Source: JAXMHB01 sp046346965 (GTDB taxonomy: Bacteria > Pseudomonadota > Gammaproteobacteria > Xanthomonadales > SZUA-5). Taken from it: a DNA stretch of 34,687 nucleotides. The translations under genes and the position numbers were made by a program. The notes below the pieces were generated by a model. The model saw nothing but the letters and a program-made list of their open reading frames with translations, was not told the origin of the DNA and ran no database searches. The stretch covers positions 1-34,687 of the forward strand of contig JAXMHB010000027.1 of assembly GCA_046346965.1 (NCBI GenBank). Reading direction: 5' to 3'. This document shows positions 31,624 through 34,687 of the stretch, one piece after another; position 1 is the first letter of the stretch, and each line of letters begins with the position of its first letter.

Positions 31624-32698
31624 TTAGCGCTAATCTTCAGTGCGCATAGTTCGTCGCCATCCGGAGCATTCGTTCCGAGTGGGGTCCGCACGTCGCCATG
31701 GCTACAGTGAGCCTCGGCACGAGCGCTCGCAAGTCGAAGCGCCGGTTGAAGCGCCAAGTGGCCTCCGCCAAGTAGCGCCGAGCATATTTCTGCTGTCGGA
31801 TCGAGTGGTACACGCCGGAGAGCGAGCGCTTGATGTTTGCCAGCACCACGTTGACCCAGCGCGCGCTTGTCGTCTGCGTTCGCTCGCGGCGCCCGGACGC
31901 GACAACCGTGGTGCGTGCATGGCCTTGGTCTTCGAGCGCGTTGAACGCGCCAAGCCCATCGGTGTACACCTCACATTCTGGATCCAGGCGGCGCGCGGCC
32001 CAATCAGCCACTGCGGCCTTGTCGAAGGTCGGGACCGGCTCGGCCACGGCGTACAGCACCTTCTCCATCGTCTCGTCGGTCTGTACGGCGATCAGAAAGG
32101 CCTGCTTGTTGGGAGAGCCGCGCCCCGGCTTGGCGCCATTGATCTCGCCGCCCAGGTAGGCGTCGTCGATCTGCACGAAGCCCTCGAGCCTGCGGGCCTC
32201 TTCGCGTGCGGTCATGGCCTGCATGATCTTCTGTTTCGTTCGCCATGCGGTGCGATAGCAGACGCCCAGATGGCGCTTGAGCTCCAGGGCCGAGAGGTTG
32301 GTCTTCGCCGCGCTGAGCAAGTACATCGCAAGGAACCAAAGACGCAGGGGCAGCTTGGAGGATTGGAACAGCGTACCGCTGACTAGCGAAGTCTGACGGC
32401 CGCACGCGGTGCACTCGAGATAGAGCTGCCCACCGCGCTCGAAACGACGGCAGGTGACATGGCTGCACTTTGGGCAGACGAAGCCCTGCGGCCAGCGCGC
32501 ACGCTCCAGCGCCTCCCGACACCCCGCCTCGCTGCCATAGCTCGCCATGAACTCCGCCACCGACAGACCCTTCTGGAACTGCACCTGGTTCATTGCCATC
32601 GCCACTCTCCTGGCTCTCAATGGCACCAAGATCCCACCCGGCCGTCTCACAGGCTGAGACAGACCACTGACGACTACTGAGGTTCGACGCTAATCAGG
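31619..32698 (-). mobile_element. IS1595-family insertion sequence, 1080 bp, intact
   Basis: Both ends begin CCTGATTAGCG; the inverted repeats extend to about 23 bp with about 18 matches (CAGT shared at the inner end). A single transposase gene reads on the minus strand. Perfect ends, an intact transposase, exact target duplication and an otherwise uninterrupted host gene indicate recent insertion. The left end contains a 14-bp palindrome GATTAGCGCTAATC (31622-31635) formed by the terminal repeat and adjacent bases. Confidence 0.92.
31637..32599 (-). CDS. IS1595-family (ISXO2-like) transposase
   Basis: 320 aa from the ATG at 32599, chosen because GGAGAG precedes it; the frame is open further upstream. 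An N-terminal zinc ribbon has CPKC (C42, C45) and CTAC (C63, C66). The helix-turn-helix-like region includes TNLSALELKRHLGVCYRTAWR. The ISXO2-like DDE core has IDDAYLGGE (D145/D146, E152), VYTDGLGAF (D214) and RWVNVVLANIKRSL with the Asn/Lys typical of this family's third acidic position. It catalyses cut-and-paste or copy-type transposition of its own element. Antisense to the split host gene. Confidence 0.93.
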   Translation of the reverse strand: MAMNQVQFQKGLSVAEFMASYGSEAGCREALERARWPQGFVCPKCSHVTCRRFERGGQLYLECTACGRQTSLVSGTLFQSSKLPLRLWFLAMYLLSAAKTNLSALELKRHLGVCYRTAWRTKQKIMQAMTAREEARRLEGFVQIDDAYLGGEINGAKPGRGSPNKQAFLIAVQTDETMEKVLYAVAEPVPTFDKAAVADWAARRLDPECEVYTDGLGAFNALEDQGHARTTVVASGRRERTQTTSARWVNVVLANIKRSLSGVYHSIRQQKYARRYLAEATWRFNRRFDLRALVPRLTVAMATCGPHSERMLRMATNYAH

Positions 32699-32705
32699 TA
32701 CGCCT

Positions 32706-33905
32706 ATGGCCAGTGCCTTCGAGCAACTGATCGATGCCAACTACGCCAGCCACCGCGGAGCCGAGAAGGTGAACGAGCATCTACGCTGGCTGACCCGATT
32801 GGAGTTCAACGACTGGCTGCCACCGGCACTTGCATTCTTCGTCCGCCATGGCAACGAGCCCGATGTAGTGCTGCGTTTCTTCCGCGACTTGGAGCGACTT
32901 GGCTATTCAATGCTCGTGCAGAAGTTCGGCGTCAACGACCGCATAGAACGGTTTTCCAAGCTCACGGCTGCGATCGAAAAGGCAGATGATCTTTTCGTGA
33001 TTGATTCGCCACTGCAGCTCTCGGCATCCGAACAGTTTTCCACTTACTCAGTGCTGAGTGGCCCCCTTTACAGCACACACTCAGCCAGGGCGTTGGCGGT
33101 GCTGCTGTTGCGCCTTGATGCGTTGATGTCTGATGGTGCGGCGAGCTACCAGCATGACGTGGTGTCGGTCGAGCATGTACTGCCGCAGCAACCCGCACCG
33201 CGCAGCCAGTGGCAGGCCTGGGTGCCGGATAGCGAGGCTCACTCTTTCTGGGTCCATCGCCTGGGCAACCTTGCGCTTCTAAGTCGTAAGAAGAACAGCG
33301 CCGCGAGCAATTACGAGTTCGAGCGCAAGAAAACCGCCTATTTTACAAAAGCGGGCGTGAGTGCATTCGCACTCACTACGCAGGTGCTGCAATACAAGGA
33401 ATGGACCGTCGAGGTGATGGAGCAGCGCCAAGAAGTCATGCTGCAGGCGTTGGAGAATCAGTGGCGATTGCAGAACCGCAAGAGCCAGACGCAGATTGCG
33501 GACACCTTGCTGGCCGAACTTGGCCTTGGAGATTCTCGTCCAGTTTTCGAATTGCAGAGCATTCGCCACGGTCTAAGAGCGTCCGCGCGGGAGAACGGCA
33601 CGGACTTCACGGTGTTGGCAGGGTCAATGGCCAAACAATCTTGGAGTGGCCAACAACACTCCTACGAGCAGTTGCGCCAGAAGCTCGTGGCTGATGGAGA
33701 CGTTAAGGCGAGCGAGCAGGGCCCGTGGCTGGTGTTCACAAAGGACGTGAATTTTGCCAGCCCAAGCGCCGCCTCAGCTACAGTGTTGGGCCGCACCGAC
33801 AATGGCCGAAATTCGTGGCGGCTGAAGGGGACATCAATTACCTACGCTGCGTGGCAGAGCAGCCTGCCCAGTGGCGTGCCAACAACTGGACGCAAAGAAT
33901 CGTGA
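32706..33905 (+). pseudogene. GmrSD-like restriction protein, C-terminal fragment: DUF1524 HNH nuclease plus DUF4357
   Basis: 399 codons from an ATG whose A belongs to the target duplication; it is an internal Met of the ancestral 705-aa protein. After a helical linker, the DUF1524 HNH nuclease shows SVEHVLPQQ (H157), HRLGNLALLSRKKNSAASNYEFERKK (split; N188, N197). Residues about 275-390 match DUF4357 (FTVLAGSMAKQSW ... SPSAASATVLGRTDNGRNSWRLKGT). No Shine-Dalgarno is evident, so expression needs reinitiation or an element-borne signal. In the E. coli phage system GmrS and GmrD are separate chains, so residual function from two fragments is conceivable but unproven. Confidence 0.85.
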
Positions 33906-34043
33906 CTGTGCTTGGAATCCACCGCGAACCGACAGAGCGCGGACTCTCGAGTTGGGTGGAACTCTCACTCGCATCGTCGTGGGGATTCCACCTATACGCG
34001 CTGCCATCCCGGCCTCGCACGCCGGCGTAGGCCTTGCCCACAT
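33906..34043. other. Short intergenic stretch with degenerate inverted repeats
   Basis: GGAATCC (near 33915) faces GGATTCC (near 33984) and neighbouring bases also pair in part. It looks like a decayed dispersed palindrome. No gene is seen here. Confidence 0.35.
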
Positions 34044-34081
34044 GTTGCCCCTTGAGCAACCATCGTTGCCCTATGAGCAAC
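34044..34081 (+). promoter_or_regulatory. Two 17-bp palindromic boxes over the start codon (putative autoregulatory operator)
   Basis: GTTGCCCCTTGAGCAAC (34044-34060) and GTTGCCCTATGAGCAAC (34065-34081) differ at 2 positions and are 21 bp apart, two helical turns. Each has inverted arms GTTGC/GCAAC. The second contains the ATG (34073) of the nucleotidyltransferase, whose N-terminus is a winged helix. There is no Shine-Dalgarno. Confidence 0.6.
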
Positions 34082-34687
34082 ACATCCTCCTTGATGGATC
34101 TGCTGTTCGGCGACTATCGCCAGCGCGTGCTGGCGGTTTTGCTGCTGCAGCCGGACACCAGCTTCCATGTGCGCGAGCTGGCGCGGGTGACTGGCTGCAG
34201 CGCCGGCACGCTCACGCGCGAGCTGGGCAAGCTGGCCGACACCGGCCTAGTGTTGCGCAGCGTGCAGGGCAATCAGGTGCGCTACCGCGCCAATCGGGTT
34301 TGCCCCTTGTTTGACGAGCTGGCCGGCCTGTTCCGCAAGACGCATGGCGCGCGGGCGGTGGTGGCCGACGCGTTGGCGCCGCTGCGTGAGCGAATTCGGC
34401 TCGCGCTTATTTTCGGCTCGGTGGCGCGCGGCAGCGACGTCACAGCCAGCGACGTCGATTTGCTGGTCGTGGGCGATATTGGATTCGCGGAATTGGTGCA
34501 GGCGCTGTATCCGGCGCAACAAACGCTGCAACGCGAAATCAATCCTGTGTTGTACTCGACAGCAGAGCTTGCTGAGCGATTGCGCCGCGGCGATGCCTTC
34601 GCCACCCGCATGCTGAGTGATGCCCGGATATTCGTCATCGGAGGACCGGATGAGCTTGGAGAACTTGCGGGTGATCGGGCGCCTGCA
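34073..34687 (+). CDS. Winged-helix nucleotidyltransferase, MNT-type antitoxin, 3' end off window
   Basis: 205 codons, still open at the edge. Residues about 8-75 form a winged HTH (FHVRELARVTGCSAGTLTREL, then a wing with GNQVRYRAN). Residues about 95-165 are a minimal nucleotidyltransferase: IFGSVARGSDVTASDVDLLV gives G115-S116 and D127-x-D129, the metal-binding pair. In MNT-HEPN pairs this enzyme AMPylates or otherwise silences the HEPN RNase toxin. The added winged helix suggests it also represses its own promoter through the boxes overlapping its start. It follows the split restriction gene by 167 nt. A downstream gene overlaps its end (34650). Confidence 0.85.
   Translation, partial: MSNTSSLMDLLFGDYRQRVLAVLLLQPDTSFHVRELARVTGCSAGTLTRELGKLADTGLVLRSVQGNQVRYRANRVCPLFDELAGLFRKTHGARAVVADALAPLRERIRLALIFGSVARGSDVTASDVDLLVVGDIGFAELVQALYPAQQTLQREINPVLYSTAELAERLRRGDAFATRMLSDARIFVIGGPDELGELAGDRAPA
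34650..34687 (+). CDS. Start of a downstream gene, possibly the HEPN toxin partner
   Basis: GGAGG lies 5 nt before an ATG at 34650 in a different frame from the nucleotidyltransferase. Only about 12 codons (MSLENLRVIGRL) are visible. HEPN-type proteins commonly follow such nucleotidyltransferases with overlapping ends, so the identity is inferred from position. Confidence 0.4.
   Translation, partial: MSLENLRVIGRL

Noticed and set aside
33871..34314. Plus-strand 147-codon open frame across the nucleotidyltransferase start
   Set aside because: Wrong frame; the frame from 34073 carries the winged helix and the GS...DxD motif.
26443..34687. hsdR within the window
   Set aside because: No SF2 helicase motifs (DEAH-type) or HsdR_N nuclease seen in any frame of this region.

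Overview
The window looks like a high-GC gammaproteobacterium of the Xanthomonadales/Lysobacterales type. Evidence: two large TonB-dependent receptors, one of the Xanthomonas/Caulobacter carbohydrate type; an ECF sigma factor coupled to a Ser/Thr kinase; a GAF sensor kinase; a tricorn-like protease; a bacterial A-type RNase P RNA; and intergenic tandem repeats of 7-8 bp. The taxonomic call is inference. High GC leaves many long open frames antisense to real genes; these are not annotated.

Layout. 1-4311 (minus): a large repeat protein with seven bacterial-adhesin-like (DUF7933/DUF11-type) modules and a region resembling the one before gingipain-like C25 peptidase domains. It runs off the left edge and lacks a signal peptide. 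4440-5253 (minus): a 110-aa stand-alone LysR-type DNA-binding domain followed by two very small exported proteins (49 and 68 aa), one of them below usual gene-finder size. 5356-10208: an operon of ECF sigma factor, membrane Ser/Thr kinase and exported SGNH hydrolase, bracketed by two oppositely oriented copies of a palindromic, G-rich, MITE-like element. 10281-13085 (minus): TonB receptor. 13282-13670 (minus): RNase P RNA (rnpB). 13713-15389 (minus): GAF histidine kinase with a degenerate ATPase end. 15517-16815: passenger-less autotransporter barrel. 17187-20444: tricorn-like protease. 20535-26116: divergent exported GH13 alpha-amylase and TonB receptor, a probable alpha-glucan uptake pair.

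26443 to the right end is a defence island. It holds hsdM, a DUF1016 (YhcG-like) PDDEXK nuclease and hsdS, each overlapping the next by 4 nt. A GmrSD-like DUF262-DUF1524-DUF4357 gene follows, cut by an IS1595-family element with an 8-bp target duplication. Last comes a winged-helix nucleotidyltransferase (MNT-type antitoxin), with the likely start of its HEPN partner at the very edge. No hsdR is visible.

The strongest leads are: the repeat-bracketed sigma/kinase/hydrolase operon; the reconstructable IS-split restriction gene; two 17-bp palindromes 21 bp apart over the start codon of the nucleotidyltransferase; and the mini-LysR plus micro-secretome cluster.
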